This document shows positions 44,112-51,778 of a DNA stretch of 64,000 nucleotides, one piece after another (within the stretch, counting starts at the first letter, position 1; each line of letters starts with the position of its first letter). A model generated the notes under the pieces. The model saw only the letters and a list, made by a program, of their open reading frames with translations, was not told the origin of the DNA and did no database searches. The position numbers and the translations under genes were made by a program. Source of the stretch: Roseiarcus sp036488815. Its GTDB lineage: Bacteria; Pseudomonadota; Alphaproteobacteria; Rhizobiales; Beijerinckiaceae. The stretch spans positions 32,713 through 96,712 of the forward strand of contig DASXGX010000162.1 in assembly GCA_036488815.1 (NCBI GenBank). The letters are read 5' to 3'.

Positions 44112-44179
44112 GGTCTCGAACGGAATCTGTATAAATACCATACGCTCGTTTTAGTTTTATACAAGCTCCTTTCGAGACC
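44112..44179. promoter_or_regulatory. Large symmetric dyad: candidate recombination site/operator of the serine recombinase
   Basis: Two 24-base arms (44112-44135 and 44156-44179) are inverted copies identical at 20 of 24 positions, around a 20-base centre. The conserved blocks are GGTCTCGAA and TGTATAAA, with the mismatches confined to the 7-base spacer in each arm. It lies in the 235-base divergent region directly next to the recombinase start. The TATAAA blocks could serve as divergent -10 boxes. Confidence 0.65.
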
Positions 44180-44342
44180 CAATTCAATCGGCATTCGCGT
44201 GAGGTTCGCACGGCGTGGATGGCAGCGCCGGCCGTTAGCAGACGTTCGCGCCCGGGTTCTCGGCGGGCTTTTCACAGGTATGATTGCCCCGAGGCGGTCA
44301 ACCTGAGCGCACTCCGACGCCGCAACGAATGGAAACTCCATC

Positions 44343-45032
44343 ATGCCGACAAGAGACGAAATCTTGCGAGTCCTGGCAGACCTCGCGAGAAGGGTTGAAA
44401 ATCAGGAAATAGACATCGATTACAGTCTTGAAGCCTTCGACTACCTATACGAGCGCCGATCCGCGCGCACCCTCATTGAAATCGAGAGTAAGCTCGACCG
44501 CCTATTAGCTCGGTACGAACTTGGCCATTGCCGCTTGGCGGGAGCACGGCGCAGCGATGTCATCGAATTCATGACCGGAATAGGCGTCAAGGCACGTACA
44601 GACGCACTGAGCCATTTGAACGGGTGTTTGGATGGAGCTCAGCATCTGATCATTTGCGACCCGTTTTTTCTCAAGTCGACTCAAACCGTATCACCTAGTG
44701 ACTACGTTGCGGGCGTCGAGTCCGTGCTACCGAAAGCACTCAAAATATTGGAGGTGTTCTCGGGAAAAAGGAAACGAGATGGATCGGTAGCGGAGGGACT
44801 AAATCAGATGTTCCGGCGCAAAGGTGTCCGCATAAACCACTACAAGACCGACCATATACATGATCGCGTTTGGATAAAGAATCACACTGACGCATATTCA
44901 GTTGGCACTTCTTTTAATGGACTAGGAAAAAAATGCGCTTTTATCTTGCCTCTGCCGTCAGATGACCTGCGCGCTTTTTTGACTGAAATCAGCGCTTTAA
45001 GAAACCAATTGCCGATGTCGAGATCGGTGTGA
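44343..45032 (+). CDS. PLD-like protein (single HxR...GTSFN motif), island cargo
   Basis: A 229-residue protein. The N-terminal ~65 residues are helical (LADLARRVENQEIDIDYSLEAF). The C-terminal part is phospholipase-D-like: LIICDPFFLKS, then HDRVWIKNHTDAYSVGTSFNGLGKK, a variant of the HxK...D...GSxxN active site (His, downstream Asp, GTSFN). Single-motif members often dimerise and act as nucleases. It neighbours the serine recombinase and type IIG enzyme in the island. A defence or DNA-end role is inferred. GC content is lower than the flanks. Confidence 0.72.
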   Translation: MPTRDEILRVLADLARRVENQEIDIDYSLEAFDYLYERRSARTLIEIESKLDRLLARYELGHCRLAGARRSDVIEFMTGIGVKARTDALSHLNGCLDGAQHLIICDPFFLKSTQTVSPSDYVAGVESVLPKALKILEVFSGKRKRDGSVAEGLNQMFRRKGVRINHYKTDHIHDRVWIKNHTDAYSVGTSFNGLGKKCAFILPLPSDDLRAFLTEISALRNQLPMSRSV

Positions 45033-45126
45033 GGCCGCCACCCGCACATTTAGTTCGCGTCGCGGCTCATGTCCGCCCCCATGGCAGACGCCAATCGCGA
45101 TCGCATACGGCCTACAGTACTTTCGA

Positions 45127-46236
45127 TCAACGAGCCGGCCTAGTTGCGCGCTCCATCTGGTCCGCCAACTTGCGTAGGAATTCCGGCGCGATATGGCAAT
45201 CGGGCGCATCTGCGGTCTTCGCGAGTTCGCGAATGATCTCGGCTTGCCGAGCGGGCGGGATCTCCCCGTAGCTCGAAAAGGTCGTCAGACAATTCTCATG
45301 TCCGAGGTTTTGCGACCATGCCTTGAATCGCTCGGCGTCCAGTTTTCGCTCATAGGCCAATTGAACAAGCGTGTTCCGGATCGAATGCGGATTGAAATAA
45401 GGCAGGCCCGCGAGCGCGCACGCCTCCTTGAAGATAGCGCGAACGGGGTTCGCGTTCGTCCAAGGCTCGCGATCGAGACCAACTGCGCGGAAGGCGAGAT
45501 CATCGCCGGGCGCGACCCTTGATTTCGGAAAGAGCGGATCATCAGGACCGAAGCCTTTTTTCTCGCGCAGGAAGGCGACCCAATTGACGACGATTTTGCG
45601 GATGTCATCACCGACGGGGAAGAACCAGGTCGTGAAGGTCTTCGCCCTCTTCGTCCGGACCTCGCGTGCGTCCTGTTCGATCAATTCGTTCTCGATGTCG
45701 ATATGCTTCAGGTTGAAAGAGACGATCGCCCGATCGCGGGCGCCCGACAGAAGCGCAAAGGCGATGAGCGCCCGGTCACGCTGCTCGATTTCATTGCTCG
45801 CCGGCATGGCGTCGAGCATCGCGCGTACTTGTTTGACCGTCGGGCAGGCCTTGTAGCGCCGCGCCGTGGCGACTCGCGAGAGGTTGTCGGGCGGATTGAA
45901 ATATTCCGCGTCGGCGATCTTCAGTCGCGAACGGTAGCCCGGTTGTTGGGCGAGCCAGATGAAAAACGTCTTCAGGGCTGCGAGCGTGGAATGGATGGTC
46001 GAGGCCGACAGCGGTTCGCCGGTTCGCACGTTGGGCGTCGTCGTCAGGCTCGCCTTGAACGCTCGCGCCTGGTCAACGTGGAATTTCTTGAAGTCGCGGT
46101 TTTTCGAGTGTTCCTCAAAACGATCGATCGCCTTGGCGACAGCGTCGAGAGAGGCTTCGTCGCGACCCTTCGTTTCCTTCAAAATTTGCAGATAGCGGCG
46201 CTTGATACGCTCGTTCGGACCGTTGCGTTTGATCAT
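45127..46236 (-). CDS. Tyrosine recombinase (XerC/D-like), island operon
   Basis: A 369-residue site-specific recombinase. A SAM-like core-binding domain (~15-110) precedes the catalytic domain. Catalytic residues seen are the Arg in LLSGARDRAIVSF, the HxxR in NPHSIRNTLVQLA, and the His and Tyr in LGHENCLTTFSSYGEI. Its ATG overlaps the stop of the HTH/zinc-ribbon gene (ATGA, 46233-46236), which in turn follows alpA, so the three form one coupled operon. It belongs to a different branch from the P4-type integrase at 47465. Its substrate site is unknown. Confidence 0.9.
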   Translation of the reverse strand: MIKRNGPNERIKRRYLQILKETKGRDEASLDAVAKAIDRFEEHSKNRDFKKFHVDQARAFKASLTTTPNVRTGEPLSASTIHSTLAALKTFFIWLAQQPGYRSRLKIADAEYFNPPDNLSRVATARRYKACPTVKQVRAMLDAMPASNEIEQRDRALIAFALLSGARDRAIVSFNLKHIDIENELIEQDAREVRTKRAKTFTTWFFPVGDDIRKIVVNWVAFLREKKGFGPDDPLFPKSRVAPGDDLAFRAVGLDREPWTNANPVRAIFKEACALAGLPYFNPHSIRNTLVQLAYERKLDAERFKAWSQNLGHENCLTTFSSYGEIPPARQAEIIRELAKTADAPDCHIAPEFLRKLADQMERATRPAR

Positions 46237-46712
46237 GCTTTGGCGTCCTGTTTGAAGTCAACATTTGAGAGGAGGTGGGAGAGATCGCCTATGCGTCCTT
46301 CCGCCTTCGGAAACGCGACGTCGAGGCCGCCGCCTTTTTGAGCAATCGTCCCAAGCGTCGCGGCGCGGTGAATGAGTGCGTCGCATGTTGGGCAGATGCC
46401 GCGTAGCAAGCCGCGCAAGGCGGTCTTCGGGAGGTACTCGACCCAATCGCCAGCCGGCCGTCTGGGTGCCTTGCAACGCAAACAATAGAACTCCCCAGGG
46501 CGGCATGTTTGTTTGACAGGTTCGCGCGCCTTCAGAAACGCGCGAAGGTCTTCACCGTGTATGAGGAAGGGACGATGATCGTCCGTCGTCGGAAGCCCGG
46601 CCGCGATCCATCGGCTAACCGTATGCTTGTGCGCGCCCAGGAGGGCGGCGGCTTCGGCTATCGTGTAGTTGCGATGGATTTTGACGCGGCGGCTGCTGTG
46701 CCGCCTCGCCAT
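46233..46712 (-). CDS. Helix-turn-helix protein with zinc ribbon
   Basis: A 159-residue protein. The N-terminal MerR/excisionase-type helix-turn-helix shows YTIAEAAALLGAHKHTVSRWI (quoted region ~16-36). A zinc-ribbon-like middle has two CxxC pairs, FYCLRCKAP and GICPTCDAL. It is coupled to the downstream tyrosine recombinase and starts 3 bases after the alpA stop. It may steer recombinase direction or regulate the operon. The pairing of HTH and zinc ribbon directly in front of a recombinase is distinctive. Confidence 0.8.
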   Translation of the reverse strand: MARRHSSRRVKIHRNYTIAEAAALLGAHKHTVSRWIAAGLPTTDDHRPFLIHGEDLRAFLKAREPVKQTCRPGEFYCLRCKAPRRPAGDWVEYLPKTALRGLLRGICPTCDALIHRAATLGTIAQKGGGLDVAFPKAEGRIGDLSHLLSNVDFKQDAKA

Positions 46713-46715
46713 GCG

Positions 46716-46952
46716 CTAGGTCGCCTTTTCGATGAGGTCGCGGATATCCTCGACCTTCCAAGCTGTCGTGCGCGGTCCAAGTTTAACGGGCTTGGGAAAA
46801 CGGCCGGTCCTGACCCCCTCCCACCAGGTCGAGCGTCCGACCGGGATCGGTCCGCGGGGGGCGAGAATAGAACTAAGCCGGAGGAAGCCCGTTTGTGGGA
46901 GATTGAGGTAGGTCTGTTGGTTCAATGTCTTCGTTTGATCGTGCGAGTTCAT
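46716..46952 (-). CDS. AlpA-family regulator/excisionase
   Basis: A 78-residue AlpA-like protein: YLNLPQTGFLRLSSIL, then PVGRSTWWEGVRTGRFPKPVKLGPRTTAWKVEDIR (in two parts), the classic AlpA MerR-type HTH. AlpA proteins activate integrase or act as excisionase in P4-like elements. It is first in the alpA-HTH-recombinase operon. Confidence 0.88.
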   Translation of the reverse strand: MNSHDQTKTLNQQTYLNLPQTGFLRLSSILAPRGPIPVGRSTWWEGVRTGRFPKPVKLGPRTTAWKVEDIRDLIEKAT

Positions 46953-47061
46953 AAATTCCCTATCCGTCGGAGAGACGGCGCCCGGCGAAAACCTTCGAAC
47001 TTGAATTCGTCCTCGCCGGTGCTAGGGTCAGCCCGCTCGCTAGCGTGAGTGCGGATCAACC

Positions 47062-47104
47062 CCGCAAAGAGTCGCATTGCTGCCCCGCTTTGCGGCTCTT
47101 TTTT
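47062..47104 (+). terminator. Intrinsic-terminator-like hairpin
   Basis: An 8-bp stem CCGCAAAG/CTTTGCGG (47062-47069, 47088-47095) is followed by CTCTTTTTTCG. No plus-strand gene obviously precedes it, so it may belong to an unannotated small RNA or be a structural relic. Confidence 0.4.
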
Positions 47105-47296
47105 CGCCGTGCAGCGAAGTCCCAAGTGATTCCGCCACGTCCCGAGCGTGACAACGCGGCCGTGATAGCGCAACCCACCTGTTGCGTCATGGCGCGTTTG
47201 TCCCCGCTTTACCCACAAGGGCAGTTTTTCGGCATGCTCGGGGCGGATGAGGTTGACAGCCTTATTTAGCGGGCGATTCGCGCGCGGCGGTGAGAG

Positions 47297-47316
47297 TTAT
47301 CCACACGATATCCACA
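47297..47316 (+). other. Tandem DnaA-box-like sequences in the island
   Basis: TTATCCACA (47297-47305), a perfect consensus DnaA box, is followed 11 bases later by ATATCCACA (47308-47316) in the same orientation. They lie in the 246-base region between the alpA operon and the integrase. Confidence 0.45.
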
Positions 47317-47464
47317 GAACTATCGAGGGCGCGCTGTAAAACAAGGCAGCTTTCGCTTCAGCGCCAAAGAGAATGTTGGCCTTGCTGTTGGCATTTTCGG
47401 AATCGAATTTGAATTGGTGCGTATTATCAAAAGGTTCTGTCGCCGCTACGACTCCCCTCTCGCG

Positions 47465-48685
47465 CTATCGCCCGGTCGCCGCAAACGAGATTATCTGGCC
47501 GCCTTGGCGCATTTCTCGGCACCGGTCCGCCCACCAGGCCATCATCTTGACCCGCTCGTCCCAGAATTCGGCGCGGGCATAGGCCCGCCGGACGCTATCG
47601 CTGTCGACATGCGCCAGTTGCCTTTCGATCGCGTCAGGATTCCAAAGGCCGCTTTCGTTCAACATCGACGACGCGGACGCACGGAAGCCGTGGCTCGTCA
47701 TGTCCTCGTTTTTGAAGCCCATGCGCCGCAAGGCCGCGTTCAACGTGTTCTCGGACATGTAACGCGTGACGGAACGGGCCGACGGAAACAGAAACCTACC
47801 TTGTCCCGTCAACTTGCGAAGCGCTTTGAGAATCGCCACCACGCGCGGGGCGAGCGGGACCCGATGAGCCCTGCGCATTTTCATCCGGCCCGCGGGGATT
47901 TCCCACACTGCGGCGTCGAGGTCGAACTCGGACCATTCGGCGGCTCGCAATTCGCCGGGGCGAACAAACGTCAGGGCGAGCAACTCCAGGGCGGCGGTCG
48001 TCTCAGCCGCGCCTTGATAGTCCTCGATAGCGCGTAGCAATCCGCCAAACGCTTTCGGAGAGACGATCGCCGCGCGAGGCGTCACCGTCGGCGTAACGAG
48101 CGCACCGCGTAACGCCGTTGTCGGATCGTTCTCGGCACGGGCCGTGGCGATGGCGTAGCGGAAAACGTCGCCAATCGCCGTCCTGAGCTTGCGGGCAGTT
48201 TCGTGAATGCCGCGCGCCTCGACCTCCTTGAGGACGATCAAGACCTCGCGCGCCGTAATCTCGCCGATCGGTCGCGATCCGAGCGCCGGAAGCGCGAAGC
48301 TCATGAACCACTCGAACTTTCGCAATGTCGCCGCGGCCTTCTTGTCGCGACGTTTCTTGTCCGCCAGTTCGCCCGCGATGGCTCCGAACGTGTTCGCGCC
48401 TGCTTCGGCGTACGCTACCTTGGTCGCCTTTTTGACCTGGGAAGGGTCTTGGCCTTGGGCCAGGGTCCGCCTCGCGCCTTCGCGGGCGTCCCGAGCGTCT
48501 TTCAAACCGACCTCGGGATAAACCCCGATGGCGAAGGCCTTTTGAACACCGCCGAAGCGATAAGCGAGTCGCCACCGTTTCGCGCCATCAGGCGTAATCC
48601 ACAACTGTAGGCCGCCGCCGTCCGAAAGCTTGATGATCTTCGGGCCTGGGAGCGCGCGCCTTATCGCGAGATCGGTAAGGGCCAT
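47465..48685 (-). CDS. P4-type tyrosine integrase of the tRNA-Leu island
   Basis: A 406-residue integrase. The N-terminal DUF4102 arm-binding domain shows LTDLAIRRALPGPKIIKLSDGGGLQLWI (in parts) and AFAIGVYPEVGLKDAR. A SAM-like core-binding domain (~100-185) and the catalytic domain follow: the Arg in LTFVRPGELRAAEW, HxxR in TSHGFRASASSML, and Tyr in RRAYARAEFWDE. It starts 164 bases from the tRNA-Leu 3' end, facing away from the tRNA. Arm-type repeats lie directly upstream of its start, so its expression may be autoregulated. Confidence 0.93.
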   Translation of the reverse strand: MALTDLAIRRALPGPKIIKLSDGGGLQLWITPDGAKRWRLAYRFGGVQKAFAIGVYPEVGLKDARDAREGARRTLAQGQDPSQVKKATKVAYAEAGANTFGAIAGELADKKRRDKKAAATLRKFEWFMSFALPALGSRPIGEITAREVLIVLKEVEARGIHETARKLRTAIGDVFRYAIATARAENDPTTALRGALVTPTVTPRAAIVSPKAFGGLLRAIEDYQGAAETTAALELLALTFVRPGELRAAEWSEFDLDAAVWEIPAGRMKMRRAHRVPLAPRVVAILKALRKLTGQGRFLFPSARSVTRYMSENTLNAALRRMGFKNEDMTSHGFRASASSMLNESGLWNPDAIERQLAHVDSDSVRRAYARAEFWDERVKMMAWWADRCREMRQGGQIISFAATGR

Positions 48686-48690
48686 GTTGG

Positions 48691-48736
48691 TACCAACGAG
48701 CCGCGGAGTCGCGGCATACCAACAAATCTACCAACG
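48691..48736. repeat. Right integrase arm-type repeats
   Basis: Three TACCAAC[AG] units: 48691-48699 (TACCAACGA), 48717-48725 and 48729-48736. The last two form a 20-mer matching 39703-39722 at 19 of 20 positions. They lie between the integrase start and the tRNA. Confidence 0.6.
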
Positions 48737-48848
48737 ATTTTGCTGGACGCAAGCGAGCGTCTCTGGCGGTCCTTGGACCTCCACCAGGTCCTAAATCATT
48801 GATTATCGGAGGTTTTCGGACGAATCTGGACGTTCTAAAACGTCAAAA

Positions 48849-48933
48849 TGGTGCCCAGGAAAGGACTCGAACCTTCACGGCTTGCACCGCTGGTACCTGA
48901 AACCAGTGCGTCTACCAATTCCGCCACCTGGGC
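48849..48933 (-). tRNA. tRNA-Leu (anticodon CAG)
   Basis: An 85-base type II tRNA. The acceptor stem is GCCCAGG/CCTGGGC with discriminator A and an encoded CCA. The D-arm region GGCGGAATTGGTAGACGC is diagnostic of tRNA-Leu. The anticodon loop TTCAGGT gives CAG. A short variable arm precedes the T arm GGTTCGAGTCC. Its 3' end serves as integration site of the adjacent island and is left intact. Confidence 0.96.
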
Positions 48934-49045
48934 ACGGGGCGCTTCATAAGGGCGGGTGTGGCGCTCTGTCAATGCTCGGGTGGGCGCGCCTTTTCATTTC
49001 CCCCAGGCTTGGCTACGTCTTGCGCCACGCATGGGAGGAGCCCTG

Positions 49046-49819
49046 ATGTCCTACGCCAATATCCTCGTCGAGACCCACGGCCGCGTCGGCCTCATCCGTC
49101 TCAACCGGCCGCAGGCGCTCAACGCGCTGAACGCGGCGCTGATCGAAGATCTCAACCAGGCGCTCGCCGGCTTCGAGAGCGACCCCGCCATCGGCGCGAT
49201 CGTGCTCACCGGCTCGGAGAAGGCCTTCGCCGCCGGGGCCGACATCAAGGAGATGCAGAACAAGGACTTCGCCGAGGTCTTCCTCGAGGACTTCATCTCC
49301 CGCTGGGAGAACCTCACCCGCACGCGCAAGCCGACGATCGCGGCGGTCGCAGGATTTGCGCTCGGCGGCGGCTGCGAGCTCGCCATGATGTGCGACTTCA
49401 TCATCGCCGCCGACACCGCCAAATTCGGCCAGCCGGAGATCAAGCTCGGCGTCATTCCCGGCGCCGGCGGCACGCAGCGCCTCACCCGCTTCGTCGGCAA
49501 GGCGAAGGCGATGGAGATGGTCCTCACGGGGCGCATGATGGACGCCGCGGAGGCGGAGCGCGCCGGGCTCGTCTCGCGCATCGTGCCGGCCGCCGCGCTG
49601 ATCGAGGACGCGCTGAAGACAGCGGCGACCATCGCCTCGCTGTCCGCGCCCGCGGTCTATGCGGCCAAGGAGAGCGTCAACCGCGCCTATGAAACGACGC
49701 TGACCGAGGGCGTGCGCTTCGAGCGGCGCATCTTCCACTCGCTGTTCGCCACGCAGGATCAGAAAGAAGGCATGCGCGCCTTCGCCGAGAAGCGCGCGCC
49801 CGATTTCAAGAACCGGTGA
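49046..49819 (+). CDS. Enoyl-CoA hydratase
   Basis: A 257-residue crotonase. The start at 49046 follows GGGAGGAG. Family features: RVGLIRLNRPQALNALN, the oxyanion-hole motif AFAAGADIKEM, and the catalytic-Glu regions ALGGGCELAMMCDFIIA and KLGVIPGAGGTQRLTRFVG. It hydrates trans-2-enoyl-CoA in fatty-acid beta-oxidation or butanoate metabolism in the cytosol. Its end overlaps the convergent patatin gene by 14 bases. It is the first core gene after the island side of tRNA-Leu. Confidence 0.93.
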   Translation: MSYANILVETHGRVGLIRLNRPQALNALNAALIEDLNQALAGFESDPAIGAIVLTGSEKAFAAGADIKEMQNKDFAEVFLEDFISRWENLTRTRKPTIAAVAGFALGGGCELAMMCDFIIAADTAKFGQPEIKLGVIPGAGGTQRLTRFVGKAKAMEMVLTGRMMDAAEAERAGLVSRIVPAAALIEDALKTAATIASLSAPAVYAAKESVNRAYETTLTEGVRFERRIFHSLFATQDQKEGMRAFAEKRAPDFKNR

Positions 49820-50864
49820 TCTGCGGCTTGGCGAGCGCGCGATCGACGTCGAGCGTGCCGCGCAGGCCGATCGAATCGTAATTGTGCTCGATCCAACTCT
49901 TGGCGGCCGCGCGGCCGAGATCGCGCAGCTCGGTGAGAAAGCTCCAGCACACGTCCAGCTTGGTGGTGGCGGAAAGGTGAGCGAACTCGCCGTCGCCGCC
50001 GATGCGATGAACGCGCTGGCGCCGGTAGCCGTTTTCGCGCAGCGCGCCGCCCTCGATCAAGCGCGTGACGAAGTCGGTCGCGCGCAGTTCGGCGAGGAGG
50101 CCGGCGTTGAACGTGATCTCGTTCGTCCGGTCGGCGATTTCCTGCGCCGAATGCGGCGTCCGGTCGCGTTCGATCGGGTTGATCTGCACGATGACGGTGT
50201 CCTGGCACGGCGTCTCGTAATAGAGCGGCCAGAGCGGCGGGTTGCCGGCGAAGCCGCCGTCCCAATAGGGCACGCCGTCGATCTCCACCGCCTGAAACAG
50301 CCTGGGCAGGCAGGCTGAAGCCATGAGGTGGTCGGCGGTCAGCACGTCGCTGCGAAAGATCTCGCCGCGGCCGGTGCGCACATTGGTCGCGGCGACGAAA
50401 AGCGGGATCGTCCCGTCGCGACGCAGCGCGTCGAAATCGACGATCTTGATCAGATGGTCGCGCAACGGACTGAGATTGAGCGGGTTGAATTCGTAAGGGC
50501 TGGCGATTTGCGAAAGCGCGTCCCACAGGAGGCTGGCGTGCGGGAAGGTGAGGCTCCAGCCTTTGAACCAGAGATTGGCGATCCGCCGCTGGACCGGCGA
50601 GAGCACGCCCTCCTCGCTCACCGACAGCCAGAAATCGTGGAGCTTGCGCTTGGCTCCCGCGCGGCCGTTCTCGCGGAACCCGTCGGCGTAGACGACGGCG
50701 TTCATTGCGCCGGCGCTGGCGCCGCTGATGGCGCCGATCGCGATGCGCTCGTCGTCGAGCAGCGCGTCGATCGCGCCCCAGGTGTAGGCGCCGTGCGACC
50801 CCCCGCCCTGCAAGGCGAGGTTCACAGTCTTGGGCGCCGCCGGCTCGCTAGACGCGTCGGTCAC
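49806..50864 (-). CDS. Patatin-like phospholipase (DUF3734 type)
   Basis: A 352-residue patatin. The oxyanion motif LALQGGGSHGAYTWGAIDAL, the nucleophile motif GASAGAMNAV (GxSxG) and the catalytic Asp in DGGFAGNPPL are all present. The C-terminal third matches the DUF3734 extension. A GTG at 50864 overlaps the stop of the 3-hydroxybutyrate dehydrogenase gene (GTGA), so the two are coupled. This pairing with a bdhA-like gene is found in several alphaproteobacteria and suggests a link to hydroxybutyrate or lipid turnover. Confidence 0.88.
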   Translation of the reverse strand: MTDASSEPAAPKTVNLALQGGGSHGAYTWGAIDALLDDERIAIGAISGASAGAMNAVVYADGFRENGRAGAKRKLHDFWLSVSEEGVLSPVQRRIANLWFKGWSLTFPHASLLWDALSQIASPYEFNPLNLSPLRDHLIKIVDFDALRRDGTIPLFVAATNVRTGRGEIFRSDVLTADHLMASACLPRLFQAVEIDGVPYWDGGFAGNPPLWPLYYETPCQDTVIVQINPIERDRTPHSAQEIADRTNEITFNAGLLAELRATDFVTRLIEGGALRENGYRRQRVHRIGGDGEFAHLSATTKLDVCWSFLTELRDLGRAAAKSWIEHNYDSIGLRGTLDVDRALAKPQITGS

Positions 50865-51646
50865 GCTGCGGTCCAGCCGCCGTCCATCGAAAGATTGGCG
50901 CCGGTGATCTGCGACGCCGCGTCCGAGCAAAGATAGACGGCGAGCGCGCCGACCTGTTCGGCGGTGACGAACTGCTTGGTCGGCTGGGCGGCGAGGACGA
51001 CGTCGTTGATGACTTGCTCCCGCGTCATCCCGCGCGCCTTCATCGTGTCGGGAATCTGGGCTTCGACCAGCGGCGTCCAGACGTAGCCGGGCGAAATGCA
51101 ATTGACCGTGACGCCGAAGGTCGCGAGCTCCAGCGCGACCGTCTTGGTCAGCCCCGCAATGCCGTGCTTGGCGGCGACATAGGCCGACTTGAAGGGCGAG
51201 GCGACGAGCGAATGGGCCGAGGCGGTCGAGATGATGCGTCCCCATTTCTGCGCCTTCATCGCCGGCACAGCGGCGCGGATCGCGTGAAAGGCGGCGGAGA
51301 GGTTGATCGCGATGATCGCGTCCCACTTCTCCGGCGGGAAATCCTCGATCGGCGAGACGTATTGAATGCCGGCGTTGTTGACGAGGATGTCGAGCGAGCC
51401 GAGCTTCGCCTGAGCGTCGGCGACCATCGCGGCGATCTCGGCCGGCTTCGTCATGTCGGCGCCGTTGTAGACCGCCTTGACGCCGAACTCCTTCTCGATC
51501 GCGGCGCGCTCGGCTTCGATCTTCGCCGGGTCGCCCATGCCGTTGATCACGACGTCGGCCCCTTCCCGAGCGAGCGCGCGGGCGATGGCGAGCCCGATGC
51601 CGCTGGTGGAGCCGGTGACGAGGGCGTGACGTTTGGCAAGCGGCAT
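50861..51646 (-). CDS. bdhA: 3-hydroxybutyrate dehydrogenase
   Basis: A 261-residue short-chain dehydrogenase. The NAD-binding motif is GSTSGIGLAIARAL, followed by LVNNAGIQYVSPIEDFP. The catalytic Ser and YxxxK lie in STASAHSLVASPFKSAYVAAK (in two parts). The C-terminal FVTAEQVGALAVYLCSD and ITGANLSMDGGWTA are typical of D-3-hydroxybutyrate dehydrogenase. It interconverts 3-hydroxybutyrate and acetoacetate during polyhydroxybutyrate use. It is coupled to the patatin gene. Confidence 0.92.
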   Translation of the reverse strand: MPLAKRHALVTGSTSGIGLAIARALAREGADVVINGMGDPAKIEAERAAIEKEFGVKAVYNGADMTKPAEIAAMVADAQAKLGSLDILVNNAGIQYVSPIEDFPPEKWDAIIAINLSAAFHAIRAAVPAMKAQKWGRIISTASAHSLVASPFKSAYVAAKHGIAGLTKTVALELATFGVTVNCISPGYVWTPLVEAQIPDTMKARGMTREQVINDVVLAAQPTKQFVTAEQVGALAVYLCSDAASQITGANLSMDGGWTAA

Positions 51647-51778
51647 AGGGGCGAATCTCCCTGGCAGAAGGCGCCGATTTTATATTGCACTGCGACAAAA
51701 AAAGCGAGGTCGCCCGGGTTCGGGCGGCCTCGCAATCGCGTGAACGCTGGCGCGCGGCGGTGCGGCGCGCAAGCTCGC

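Larger units (their letters stand above)
39627..48864. mobile_element. Candidate integrative genomic island in tRNA-Leu(CAG)
   Basis: About 9.2 kb between the 3' end of tRNA-Leu (core 48849-48864) and an att-like near-copy of that end (39627-39641, one base deleted) in direct orientation. Just inside both ends lie near-identical 20-base TACCAAC-type repeats, as expected for integrase arm sites. Contents: decayed integrase, type IIG restriction-modification protein, serine recombinase, PLD-like protein, tyrosine recombinase/HTH/AlpA operon, a DnaA-box pair and an intact P4-type integrase beside the tRNA. Island genes are less GC-rich than the flanks. The exact ends are inferred. Confidence 0.7.

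Noticed and set aside
46949..47218. Minus-strand frame ending at the alpA start (ATGA contact); shorter version from 47077
   Set aside because: Contains the terminator-like hairpin, lacks a family match and a clear ribosome binding site. The overlap may be chance.
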